Made by a program: the position numbers and the translations under genes
Shown: one piece after another, positions 1 to 8,305 of the stretch
How positions within the stretch are numbered: position 1 is the first letter of the stretch
How the letters are laid out: each line of letters starts with the position of its first letter
Assembly: GCA_024654125.1 (NCBI GenBank)
Contig: JANLIC010000087.1
Coordinates: 1 to 44,281, forward strand
Length of the DNA: 44,281 bases
Direction of reading: 5' to 3'
DNA from: Sulfuricaulis sp.
Lineage (GTDB): Bacteria; Pseudomonadota; Gammaproteobacteria; Acidiferrobacterales; Sulfurifustaceae
The notes under the pieces: model-generated
Database searches by the model: none
What the model saw: only the letters and a program-made list of their open reading frames with translations
What the model was told of the DNA's origin: nothing

Positions 1-1727
1 TGGAGTCCGTTGGCGATCACCTGGCGTGTCGCCACGATCAGGTTGAGCCGCGCATCGCGCAGCGCGGCCTCCTCGACCAGGAAGGTGTGGGCGCCGTAAT
101 AAGTGTGAAAGTCATAGGCGAGTTCGCGCAGGTAGTAGGCGAGCTGGTGCGGTTCATGGTCGCGCGCGGCCGATTCCAGCACCTCCGGATAGCGCGCCAA
201 CCGCTGGATCAATGACAGCTCATGCGGCTCCTTCAGGCACGCGAGATTCCGGTCGCCATTTGGCGGTTCGTGGCTGAAGCCTTTTTCCTGCATCTGCTTG
301 AATACGCTGTAAATGCGTGCGTGCGCGTATTGTACGTAATACACCGGGTTGTCGTTGGACTGACTCTTGGCCAGGTCGAGGTCGAAGTCCATGTGCTGTT
401 CGCATTTACGCAGCACGTAGAAGAAGCGCGCGGCGTCGTTGCCGACCTCGTGGCGCAGCTCGCGCAGCGTGACGAACTTGCCGCTGCGCGTGGACATCTG
501 CATGCGCTCGCCGTCTTTATAGAGGATGGCGAACTGGACCAGCAGCACGTGCAGCCGTTGCGGGTCGTCGCCAATGGCCGCGAGTGCCGCCTTGATGCGC
601 GGCACGTAGCCGTGATGGTCCGCGCCCCAGATGTCGATGACCTGGTCATAACCGCGCTCGAGCTTGTCCATGTGATAGGCGATGTCGTGGGCGAAGTAGG
701 TTTTCTGGCCGTTCTCGCGCACCAGCACCCGGTCTTTCTCGTCGCCGTAATCGGTCGATCGAAACCACAGCGCGCCGTCTTTTTCGTACATATGTCCGGA
801 TTTTTTCAGGCGTTCGATGGCACGATCGGCGGCGCCGGCTTCCACCAGCGCGCGCTCGGAGTACCACCGATCGTAAGTGACGCCGAACTCTTCCAGGTCC
901 TGGCGAATGTCATCGAGGATGACCTGGAGTCCGAGGTCGAAGACTTTCCGGTATGACGCGGGGCCTAGCAGAGATTTGGCGCGCTCAATCAGCGCGTCGA
1001 TGTGCACTTCCTTGTCACCGCCCTTCGATTCGTCGGGCGAAAGACCTTCGAAGATCTTGCCGGCCGCCTGGCGGTACTTGTCCCCGTTCTCGCGGTGCAG
1101 TGTGGCGCCGATGTCGTAGACATAGTCGCCCTTGTAACCGTTCACGGGGAAGTCGAATTTTTCGCCGCACAGTTCGAGATAGCGCAGCCATACGCTGGTG
1201 GCGAGGATGTCCATCTGGCGGCCGGCATCGTTGATGTAGTACTCGCGGTGCACTTGGTAGCCCACAGCAGTCAGCAGGTTCGCCAGCGTCGCGCCGTAGG
1301 CGGCGCCGCGACCGTGGCCCACGTGCAGCGGACCAGTGGGGTTGGCCGAGACGAATTCCACCTGCACGGTGCGTCCCGTGCCCATGGTGCCGCGGCCGAA
1401 GGTTTCGCGCTTTTCCAGGATGTCGCGCACCACCGAGTGATAGGCGTCGGCGCTTAGAAAAAGATTGATGAAGCCGGGTCCGGCGATCTCAACCTTGATT
1501 ATTTTTTCTGAGGCCGGCAACGCCTTGACGATTTTTTCCGCGAGCTCGCGTGGTTTAACGCGTGCGTGCTTGGCCAGCACCAGTGCGATGTTGCAGGCGA
1601 AATCGCCGTGCTCCTTGGACTTGGTGTGATCGACTGTGATCACGGCGCCATGACCCGACGGCAGCGCGCCGTTGGCCTCGAGGCCCGCGAGTGCCGTGGC
1701 GATCAGATTTTCGATGTGATGCTTCAA
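1..1727 (-). CDS. argS: Arginyl-tRNA synthetase (3' end cut by window edge)
   Basis: Class I aminoacyl-tRNA synthetase that charges tRNA-Arg in the cytoplasm. About 575 codons are present, close to the usual 560-590, so only a short C-terminal piece is missing. The N-terminal domain is followed by [15 protein letters not shown], whose HVGH is the class I HIGH signature. The KMSKS-loop equivalent appears as MSTRSGKF, a form common in ArgRS. The C-terminal DALR anticodon-binding domain begins near the window edge. No ATG or GTG precedes the conserved start in this frame, so I place the start at a TTG (1727-1725) giving [13 protein letters not shown]; no strong ribosome binding site is visible there. 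Identification is firm; the exact start is less certain. Confidence 0.95.
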   Translation of the reverse strand, partial: MKHHIENLIATALAGLEANGALPSGHGAVITVDHTKSKEHGDFACNIALVLAKHARVKPRELAEKIVKALPASEKIIKVEIAGPGFINLFLSADAYHSVVRDILEKRETFGRGTMGTGRTVQVEFVSANPTGPLHVGHGRGAAYGATLANLLTAVGYQVHREYYINDAGRQMDILATSVWLRYLELCGEKFDFPVNGYKGDYVYDIGATLHRENGDKYRQAAGKIFEGLSPDESKGGDKEVHIDALIERAKSLLGPASYRKVFDLGLQVILDDIRQDLEEFGVTYDRWYSERALVEAGAADRAIERLKKSGHMYEKDGALWFRSTDYGDEKDRVLVRENGQKTYFAHDIAYHMDKLERGYDQVIDIWGADHHGYVPRIKAALAAIGDDPQRLHVLLVQFAILYKDGERMQMSTRSGKFVTLRELRHEVGNDAARFFYVLRKCEQHMDFDLDLAKSQSNDNPVYYVQYAHARIYSVFKQMQEKGFSHEPPNGDRNLACLKEPHELSLIQRLARYPEVLESAARDHEPHQLAYYLRELAYDFHTYYGAHTFLVEEAALRDARLNLIVATRQVIANGL

Positions 1728-2042
1728 GGGATGTCCGAAATTGTTTGTAGTCTCTGTGTTTGGCGTTTTGTCCTTACCCCTGCCCCGATCGAAATGAAGA
1801 CGCTCACCGACCTCCTCTTTCCCCCACGGGGGCGAGGGCAAAGGGTGAGGGGGCTTACCCCTCATCCCCATCCCTTCTCCCGCCAGGGGAGAAGGGAGCG
1901 AGCCAAGGCGCGCTGCGCACGCACTCTTTCACTCTGGGGGAGTCGGTGGGTTCAAGCCGGCAATCTTATTTCGGTTTGAAGCCAGAGACATTGACCGGGG
2001 GCCGATTCTACCGGCCCGTCGCGGGCGCGAGAAGCAGCAGAA
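1728..2042. other. Intergenic gap largely filled by a repeat
   Basis: This 315-base stretch separates argS from the small gene at 2043. Most of it is the back-to-back GC-rich repeat listed at 1811-1900. I see no credible gene here. The short open frames on the plus strand are made of repeat sequence and have no start signal. Confidence 0.6.
1811..1900. repeat. Two inverted copies of a CCCTCACCC...CTCTCCCGC-type dispersed repeat
   Basis: The minus-strand reading of 1811-1854 contains CCTCACCCTTTGCCCTCGCC followed by a G/C hairpin. The plus strand at 1855-1900 reads CCCCTCATCCCCATCCC, then CTTCTCCC...GGGAGAAG. These are two diverged copies, head to head. A third copy lies at 30631-30675. Similar intergenic palindromes recur in many proteobacterial genomes, so this is probably one member of a genome-wide family. 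Confidence 0.7.
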
Positions 2043-2699
2043 CTACGGTCCAGACGCGGCCTGTATCAAGCCTTCCACCTCGCGCAGGTTGGCGCGCTTC
2101 ATCGGCTTACCGTCCACCGAGCTCAACGGTACCTCGCGCGCCTCGCGCCGATCGAAGACGCACAACTCGATGCGAACGTTATCGGCGGTAAAGCGGTAGG
2201 CCGGGAACGTCTCCTGGCGATCGCCGCCGAAGCGCAGACGGCGGTCGACCTGTTGGTAGGGGATACTGTGCTCCAGCAACCAGAAGCCGATTTCCTCCGA
2301 CGTGTCGGCGGTGAGGTGAATTTCGATCTCGGTGGCCGAGGTAATGGTCCCGCTCAATACCGGTCCCACCAGGCGTGGATCGAATGAGGACAGAAAGCGC
2401 ATGGCCTCAGCCGCGAGCTCACGCAGCCGGCGCACGCTTTGTGGCAGGCGACTCCCGTGAAACAGCCGCAGGTATTCTTGGAGTGCGGAATCCACTTCGT
2501 CATTGCCCGGCAGGTGCTTGGTCTCGGGCAGTCCCAGACGCGCCGCGGCCTTGCGCTTCGCGGTCTGGAAATCGCCCACACCCTCCTCCGCCATGATACG
2601 CGCGGCGTCGGTGGCGATGTGCTGGCGCAGTTCTTTCGTGGACGATGAGCCCGGTTTGGAGCGGTTCCCTTGTGGGTGAGAACGGGACTTGTGGCGCAT
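2043..2699 (-). CDS. Conserved hypothetical protein, translationally coupled to mrcA
   Basis: A 218-residue cytoplasmic protein without signal peptide or membrane segment. The basic N-terminus is followed by a helical stretch (IATDAARIMAEEGVGDFQTA), then KRKAAARLGLP. A mixed alpha/beta C-terminal half contains LVGPVLSGTITSATEIEIHL and ends with PLSSVDGKPMKRANLREVE. Similar proteins occur as uncharacterised genes in Gammaproteobacteria; the C-terminal half reminds me of a nucleotidyltransferase-like fold, but I see no clear catalytic motif and do not assign a function. The ATG at 2699-2697 shares its A with the mrcA TGA stop (TGATG), which implies coupling. A TTG one codon upstream is also possible. 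Confidence 0.75.
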   Translation of the reverse strand: MRHKSRSHPQGNRSKPGSSSTKELRQHIATDAARIMAEEGVGDFQTAKRKAAARLGLPETKHLPGNDEVDSALQEYLRLFHGSRLPQSVRRLRELAAEAMRFLSSFDPRLVGPVLSGTITSATEIEIHLTADTSEEIGFWLLEHSIPYQQVDRRLRFGGDRQETFPAYRFTADNVRIELCVFDRREAREVPLSSVDGKPMKRANLREVEGLIQAASGP

Positions 2700-5230
2700 C
2701 AAAATAGTCTCTCGCGGATGTTTTCCGGCACCTTTTCCGGCATGGTCTCCGTCGTGGTTTCACCATCGAGACCGGGAAGGGATTGGGGCGTTTCCGTGCC
2801 CTCCACAAAAAATTCCTCCATCGCCTGTGGATCGTCGGGCGTGGTGGGTTTCCCGGTTTCGCTGTTGATGGTGATGCGCACCATGGTTTCCGGTGGCGTC
2901 AGCGGTTTTTCCGGAATCCCCTCGAGCGCCGTGCGCATGAAATCGATCCACACCGGCAGCGCGGTGCGTCCGCCGGTTTCGGCCCGACCGAGCGACAGCG
3001 GTTGGTCGAAGCCAATCCACGCCGTTGTCACCACCTCACTGTTGAAGCCCGAAAACCAGGCATCGCGGTAGTCGTTGGTGGTCCCGGTTTTGCCGGCGAG
3101 GTCCTTGCGTCCCAGGACCAGCGCCCCCCGTCCGGTGCCGGCGCGGATGACCTCCTGCATCATGCTAGCCATGAGAAAGCTGGTTTCGACGCTGAGTACG
3201 CGCGGCGCGTATGCCGGCTGGTCCTGGCCACCAGCCAAGTTTGCTGGGGGGGCGGTGGCCGGTTTGGACGACCACTGCGCGGTATTCGAAGACATGTCGA
3301 CTGCCGATGTTTCACATTCACGGCAGACAACCGCCGGCCGGGCCTGTTCCAGTATGGTGTGGTTGGCGTCCTCCACGCGCGCGATGAAGTACGGAGTGAC
3401 GCGGTAACCGCCGTTGGCAAACACGGCAAACGCGCTCACCATCTGCATGGGTGTGGCCGAGACGGTGCCGAGCGCGAGCGACAGGTTGCGCGGAATTTTG
3501 GCCGGGTCGAATCCAAAACGCTCCATGTGTTTGACGGTGTAGGTGACACCGATCGCGCGCAGCAGGCGCACGGCCACGAGATTAAGCGATTGCGCCAGGG
3601 CCTTGCGCAGCCGCGTGGGCCCGTAAAATTTCCTGTTGTAATCCTCGGGACGCCATTCTTCTTCTGGCGAGTCACCGCCGTCCATGACGATCGGCGCACC
3701 GCTGACCGTACTGGCGGCGGTGAAACCCTTGTCCAAGGCCGCGCTGAAGATGAAGGGCTTGATGCTCGATCCGGGCTGGCGCTCCGCCTGTGTGGCGCGG
3801 TTGAAACTGCTGTGGGAAAAATCAAAGCCGCCGGTCAGGGCCAGCACGGCGCCGTCGTCCGGTCGCAGGGACACCAACGCGCCCGCGACGTCCGGTATCT
3901 GTGCCAAACGCCACAGCCCGATATCCTTCAGCTGTTGCGGATCCTCGATGGCCTCAAGGTAAATGATGTCGCCGGCCTTGAGGATATCCGTTGCCTGTTT
4001 GGGCGCGGGACCCAGGGTGTTCTCGTCGACATACCTCCGAGCCCAGGACAATCCGCCCCATTCGGTTTCGACGATCGCGCCGTCCTGGGTGTATACATGC
4101 ACCTTGTCTTTTTCGACCTTGAACACAATTCCCGGCAGCAGATAACCGATGACGCGATAATCCTTGAGCACGTCGTCCAGACGCTCCTTGTCAGGCTCGC
4201 TCTTGATCGAAACGTGCCCCGCCGGTCCTCGGTAGCCGTGCCGGCGATCGTATTCCAGCAATCCAGTGCGGAGCGCCTTGACCGCGGCTTGCTGATACTT
4301 GCTGTTGAGGGTGGTATAGACATGGAAACCCCCGGCATAGGTTTTTTCGTCATACGTCTGGATCATGTACTGGCGCACCAGTTCGGCGACGTATGGCGCC
4401 GCCGTATCGGATTTAAGGGTGTGCTTGGCGGCGGCGAGCGGCGTCTCGATCGCCTCGGAATAGGCCGCCTCATCGATGAAACCGTTGTTCAGCATCAGTT
4501 TCAGAATGGTGTTACGTCTTTCGTAGGCGTTCTCCGGATTGGTTAGCGGGTTGTCACGCGATGGCGCCTTGGGGAGTCCCGCGAGCATCGCCATTTCCGG
4601 CAGGTTAAGTAGCGGCAGGGTTTTCCCGTAATAAATCTGCGCGGCCGCGGCAAAGCCGTAGGAACGGTGACCGAGAAAAATCTTGTTAAAATAAAGCTCG
4701 AGGATCTGCTGTTTGCTCAATTCGCGCTCGATCTTGAAGGCCAGCAGAACCTCCTTGATTTTCCGCGTGTAGGTTTTTTCAGGGCTGAGAAAGAAGTTGC
4801 GCGCCACCTGCATGGTAATGGTGCTCGCTCCCTGCGACGTCGACTGGGTGCGCAGGTTGTGCAACCCCGCCCGCAGTATCCCGGCGAAGTCCACCCCATG
4901 ATGATAGAAAAACGAGCGGTCTTCAGCAGCCAGCACCGCATTAATGAGCATCTCCGGCACTTCCCCGATTCTGACCGGGATGCGTTTTTCCTCGCCGAAC
5001 TCGGCGATTAACTCCCCGTCGGCGGTGTAAACCCGCATCGGCACTTTAAGCTGTGCCCCCGAGAGATCCTCGAGAGACGGGAGCGTGGGCGTGAGGATGA
5101 GCGCGATCAGGGTCAGTATCACTACGCCGGTCGCGAGGAGGCCAAAGAGGCCGATCAGCGCCACCTGCCACCATTTCGTGGGCAGGTGCTGGTGGGTCCA
5201 GCGGGAGAAAAAGCTCCCAGAATCATTCAT
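2699..5230 (-). CDS. mrcA: Penicillin-binding protein 1A, bifunctional peptidoglycan synthase
   Basis: Class A PBP (843 residues, normal family length) that polymerises lipid II and cross-links the glycan strands at the periplasmic face of the inner membrane. A short cytoplasmic tail is followed by one membrane anchor (about residues 22-48). The glycosyltransferase domain carries EDRSFFYHHGVD with the catalytic Glu near 103, then STITMQVARN and RKIKEVLLAF. The middle region carries the PBP1A-type OB-like insertion. The transpeptidase domain has SSIK at about 488-491, an SLN motif (AQSLNLVAVRL), and GKTGTTND near 713. It is divergent from pilMNOPQ, the classical gammaproteobacterial arrangement, so the 257-base gap must hold promoters for both. 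Confidence 0.97.
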   Translation of the reverse strand: MNDSGSFFSRWTHQHLPTKWWQVALIGLFGLLATGVVILTLIALILTPTLPSLEDLSGAQLKVPMRVYTADGELIAEFGEEKRIPVRIGEVPEMLINAVLAAEDRSFFYHHGVDFAGILRAGLHNLRTQSTSQGASTITMQVARNFFLSPEKTYTRKIKEVLLAFKIERELSKQQILELYFNKIFLGHRSYGFAAAAQIYYGKTLPLLNLPEMAMLAGLPKAPSRDNPLTNPENAYERRNTILKLMLNNGFIDEAAYSEAIETPLAAAKHTLKSDTAAPYVAELVRQYMIQTYDEKTYAGGFHVYTTLNSKYQQAAVKALRTGLLEYDRRHGYRGPAGHVSIKSEPDKERLDDVLKDYRVIGYLLPGIVFKVEKDKVHVYTQDGAIVETEWGGLSWARRYVDENTLGPAPKQATDILKAGDIIYLEAIEDPQQLKDIGLWRLAQIPDVAGALVSLRPDDGAVLALTGGFDFSHSSFNRATQAERQPGSSIKPFIFSAALDKGFTAASTVSGAPIVMDGGDSPEEEWRPEDYNRKFYGPTRLRKALAQSLNLVAVRLLRAIGVTYTVKHMERFGFDPAKIPRNLSLALGTVSATPMQMVSAFAVFANGGYRVTPYFIARVEDANHTILEQARPAVVCRECETSAVDMSSNTAQWSSKPATAPPANLAGGQDQPAYAPRVLSVETSFLMASMMQEVIRAGTGRGALVLGRKDLAGKTGTTNDYRDAWFSGFNSEVVTTAWIGFDQPLSLGRAETGGRTALPVWIDFMRTALEGIPEKPLTPPETMVRITINSETGKPTTPDDPQAMEEFFVEGTETPQSLPGLDGETTTETMPEKVPENIRERLF

Positions 5231-5310
5231 GGCGGGCGCGGCTTGTGGAAGTATGTGTCAGGGAGCATCCGGAATCCGGCGCGACGGACAGTATAAACCA
5301 CAGTCTGTCG

Positions 5311-5333
5311 GCCGGGGTATTTATGCCGGGGTA
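5311..5333. repeat. Direct repeat GCCGGGGTA, period 14
   Basis: GCCGGGGTA occurs at 5311-5319 and again at 5325-5333 in the gap between the divergent mrcA and pilM genes. The spacing is a little over one helical turn, so it could be a tandem regulator site for mrcA. No protein can be named. Confidence 0.35.
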
Positions 5334-5391
5334 ATCCCGATTTTGCGAAAAAAATGCTGAAAAACCCATAAATCCCGGCAAAATCAATAAA

Positions 5392-5421
5392 TTGTCATTT
5401 CCAAAATCTATGGTCTATATT
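5392..5421 (+). promoter_or_regulatory. Likely sigma-70 promoter of pilMNOPQ
   Basis: TTGTCA (5392-5397) and TATATT (5416-5421) are separated by 18 bases in an AT-rich stretch about 65 bases before the pilM start. Both hexamers match the consensus at five and four or five positions. A GAGAGG ribosome site precedes the ATG. Confidence 0.45.
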
Positions 5422-5487
5422 TGGTTTTAGCATTTAATCTACATTATCTGTATCAATCATAACTCAAGGATTTTGAGAGGAAAATAA

Positions 5488-6564
5488 ATGAATACCCTCA
5501 CGGGGCTATTTTCCAAAAAGAAGTCACCTCTGATCGGGATTGACATCAGTTCCTCCGCCGTCAAGGTGCTCGAGTTGAGCCGCAATGGCGAGCACTTGCG
5601 CGTCGAGCGCTATGCGGTGGAACCCCTCCCCCAGAATGCGGTGGTTGAGCACGCGATCACGGAAGTCGAACAGGTGGCGCAGGTGGTGGAACGCGCCGTC
5701 AAGAAATCCGGAACACGTTGCAAGCACGCGGCGGTTGCCGTGCCGGCGGCGCATGTCATCACCAAAACCATCAAGATGGCCGCCAACCTGAGCGATCAGG
5801 ACCGCCAGATGCAGGTGGAAATGGAGGCGGACCACTACATCCCGTATCCGCTGAACGAAATCAATCTCGATTTCCAGGTTCTGGGTCCGTCGGAGAACAG
5901 CCCGGAAGAAGTGGACGTGCTGATGGCCGCCTGTCGCAAGGAGATTGTGGATGATTATCTCGCGGTCATCCAGGCACCGGGCCTGTCGCCCATGGTCGTG
6001 GATGTTGAAACCTACGCCATGGAAAACGCCTTCTCGCTGATCACCAGCCACATGCCCGGTGGCGGAATGGAGAAAACCATCGCCGTGCTGGACATCGGCG
6101 CCACGGCCACCACCATTAATGTGGTTCACAACAACCGCTCGGTGTATACCCGCGATCATGCCTTCGGTGGGCGTCAGCTCACGGAAGAAATTCAGCGTCG
6201 TTACGGTCTCTCTTATGAAGAAGCCGGATTGGCCAAAAAGCAGGGCGGGTTGCCAGACAACTATCAGACCGATGTGCTGCGGCCTTTCATGGAAGCCATG
6301 TGTCAGGAAATCATGCGCGCATTGCAATTCTTCTATTCCTCCACGCCGTTCAACAGCGTGGATCAATTATTGCTCGCGGGTGGATGCGGACAGATCGGCG
6401 GTATCGATGAACTCGTGGCCGCGCGCATTGGCGTACCGGCCATAGTAGCTAATCCCTTTGCGAGCATGTCGCTGGCTTCGCGTATCAAACCTCAGCATCT
6501 TTCCAACGACGCCCCCTCGCTCATGATCAGCTGCGGACTCGCGATGCGGAGTTTTGACGAATGA
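5488..6564 (+). CDS. pilM: Type IV pilus assembly protein PilM
   Basis: Cytoplasmic actin-like ATPase (358 residues) that binds the N-terminal tail of PilN and links the pilus motor to the PilNOP alignment complex. The nucleotide-binding fold shows PLIGIDISSSAVKVLEL near the N-terminus (phosphate 1), AVLDIGATATTINVV (phosphate 2) and LLLAGGCGQIGG (adenosine motif). It is the first gene of pilM-N-O-P-Q; pilN starts 4 bases before its stop. Start supported by a GAGAGG site and the conserved TGLFSKKKSPLIGID opening. Length and motifs are fully typical. Confidence 0.96.
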   Translation: MNTLTGLFSKKKSPLIGIDISSSAVKVLELSRNGEHLRVERYAVEPLPQNAVVEHAITEVEQVAQVVERAVKKSGTRCKHAAVAVPAAHVITKTIKMAANLSDQDRQMQVEMEADHYIPYPLNEINLDFQVLGPSENSPEEVDVLMAACRKEIVDDYLAVIQAPGLSPMVVDVETYAMENAFSLITSHMPGGGMEKTIAVLDIGATATTINVVHNNRSVYTRDHAFGGRQLTEEIQRRYGLSYEEAGLAKKQGGLPDNYQTDVLRPFMEAMCQEIMRALQFFYSSTPFNSVDQLLLAGGCGQIGGIDELVAARIGVPAIVANPFASMSLASRIKPQHLSNDAPSLMISCGLAMRSFDE

Positions 6565-7136
6565 CGACAAGAATCAATCTGCTGCCGTGGCGCGAGATGC
6601 ACCGCAAGGAGCAGGATCGTCAACTACTGACGATTGCCGTGGGCGCGTGGATTCTGATGGCGGTCATAATTTTTTATGCCCATGTGCACGTGAGTGCGCT
6701 GATCGAGAACCAGACTAAGCGCAACGAATTCCTAGATCAGGAGATAGCCAAGGTCGAGAAAGAGATCAAGGAAATCGCCGAACTGAAGAAGAAGCGTGCG
6801 GACCTCATCGCCCGCATGAACGTGATTTACCAGTTGCAAGGAGACCGCACGCAGGTGGTGCATCTTTTCGATGAGTTGGCCCGGAAGCTTCCCGACGGTA
6901 TTTATCTGGCCTCGATGAATCATACGGGCAACAGTATTGCACTCAAGGGTGTGGCCCAATCGAATGCGCGGGTATCGGCACTTATGCGCAACCTGGCCGC
7001 CTCGGACTGGTTTGCCGAACCGGAGCTCGAGGTGATAACGGTGAAGGCCAAGGGCAGTGACCGCGTGAGCGAATTTTCGCTCAAGGTCAAGCAGGTCGCC
7101 AAGCAGCAGAAAAAGCTCGAGGACACCGGCTCATGA
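6561..7136 (+). CDS. pilN: Type IV pilus inner-membrane protein PilN
   Basis: Bitopic inner-membrane protein (191 residues) of the pilus alignment complex. The N-terminus carries the conserved INLLPWRE motif (residues 5-12), the segment that docks into PilM. One transmembrane helix follows (about 23-42), then a periplasmic coiled coil (EIAKVEKEIKEIAELKKKR) and a ferredoxin-like domain that pairs with PilO. ATGA-type overlaps with both pilM and pilO indicate translational coupling and fixed stoichiometry. Confidence 0.95.
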   Translation: MTTRINLLPWREMHRKEQDRQLLTIAVGAWILMAVIIFYAHVHVSALIENQTKRNEFLDQEIAKVEKEIKEIAELKKKRADLIARMNVIYQLQGDRTQVVHLFDELARKLPDGIYLASMNHTGNSIALKGVAQSNARVSALMRNLAASDWFAEPELEVITVKAKGSDRVSEFSLKVKQVAKQQKKLEDTGS

Positions 7137-7756
7137 CCCTGGACGACCTGAAAAATATCGATGTCAATAACATGGGCTCATGGCCGGTCCCGATCAAGAT
7201 CACCGGCGTTCTGATTGTGTGTGCAATTATTCTTTTCGCTGGTTTCTGGTTTCTGATCCAGGGCGAGCTAGAGGCATACGGGGAAGCGCAAAAGAAGGAA
7301 GAATCCCTGCGCGACACATACACGAACAAGAAAGGCCTGGCCGTCAATTTACCGGCCTACAAGACGCAGATGGAAGAAATGGAACAGACTTTCGGCAGTC
7401 TGCTCCGGCAATTGCCCAACACCACGGAGGTCCCGGATCTGTTGGTGGATATCACCCAGGCCGGTTTGGGCCGCGGGCTGGAATTCGCGCTGTTCCGGCC
7501 GGAGAAGGAACAACCGAAGGATTTCTATGCCGAGATGCCGATCAGCGTCGAGGTTCGCGGGAACTATCACGAGCTGGCGCAGTTCGTCAGCGATGTCGCG
7601 GCGCTTCCCCGCATCGTCACGTTTGGTGATATCAACATCAACGCGACTGGAAAGGACAACAAGCTGACGATGTCGGCGAAGGCCAAGACCTATCGTTACC
7701 TCGAAGAAGGCGGCGTCGCCAAGACGGACAGCCGCAAGCCACGGGGACGGATGTGA
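7133..7756 (+). CDS. pilO: Type IV pilus inner-membrane protein PilO
   Basis: Partner of PilN (207 residues). A cytoplasmic segment (LDDLKNIDVNNMGSWPVPIK) precedes a single membrane helix (about 22-42). A periplasmic coiled coil then leads to a ferredoxin-like domain with the family sequence GRGLEFALFRPE and YHELAQFVSDVAALPRIV. It overlaps pilN by 4 bases and pilP by 4 bases. Together with PilM, PilN and PilP it forms the ring that connects the cytoplasmic motor to the PilQ secretin. Confidence 0.95.
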   Translation: MTLDDLKNIDVNNMGSWPVPIKITGVLIVCAIILFAGFWFLIQGELEAYGEAQKKEESLRDTYTNKKGLAVNLPAYKTQMEEMEQTFGSLLRQLPNTTEVPDLLVDITQAGLGRGLEFALFRPEKEQPKDFYAEMPISVEVRGNYHELAQFVSDVAALPRIVTFGDININATGKDNKLTMSAKAKTYRYLEEGGVAKTDSRKPRGRM

Positions 7757-8280
7757 TGCGCATGAACAGATTTATGTCACTTTTGTCGGCTGGCCTGTTT
7801 TGCATATCGCTCGCTGGTTGCAGCAGCGATGGACTCGAGGATTTGCGCGAATTTGTCAAGAAAACCCACGCTGAAAAAAAACCGAAGGTGGAGTCGCTTC
7901 CTGAAATTAAAATGCAGGAGACATTCATTTATAACACCGCCAACTTGACCGATCCGTTCGCCGCTTTCAATCTCATGCCTCAGGGCCTGAAGAGCGCCAG
8001 CGGGCCGAGACCGGATCCGAACCGGCGCAAAGAACCGCTCGAGGACTATCCACTGGATTCGCTGAAGATGGTGGGGACTCTCAGTCGCGGCAAACAGGCG
8101 TGGGCCGTTATCCAGGCGCCGGACGGAACCGTCCATCGCACCCAGGTTGGCGATCACCTGGGACAGAATTCCGGCATGATCCACAAAATCACCGATGAAA
8201 AAGTCGATCTGATTGAATTGATACAGGGAACGCTGGGGGATTGGATCGAACGCGAAGCCAATCTGACGTTGTTGGAATGA
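7753..8280 (+). CDS. pilP: Type IV pilus lipoprotein PilP
   Basis: Inner-membrane-anchored lipoprotein (175 residues) that joins PilNO to the PilQ secretin. The N-terminus is a lipoprotein signal with lipobox SLAGC (Cys about 23). A flexible, Lys-rich linker follows, then the short beta-domain with DYPLDSLKMVGTL and WAVIQAPDGTVHRTQVGDHL, both characteristic of PilP. A GTG at 7753 overlaps the pilO stop; an ATG follows immediately and another two codons on, and any of these could be used. Confidence 0.94.
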   Translation: MMRMNRFMSLLSAGLFCISLAGCSSDGLEDLREFVKKTHAEKKPKVESLPEIKMQETFIYNTANLTDPFAAFNLMPQGLKSASGPRPDPNRRKEPLEDYPLDSLKMVGTLSRGKQAWAVIQAPDGTVHRTQVGDHLGQNSGMIHKITDEKVDLIELIQGTLGDWIEREANLTLLE

Positions 8281-8305
8281 ACTGGACATACAAGGCGGGA
8301 AGACC

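Noticed and set aside
2783-4546. Long plus-strand open frame of 587 codons opposite mrcA
   Set aside because: The minus-strand gene has every PBP1A motif; the opposite frame is rich in Arg/Gly/His and is a by-product of high-GC codon use.
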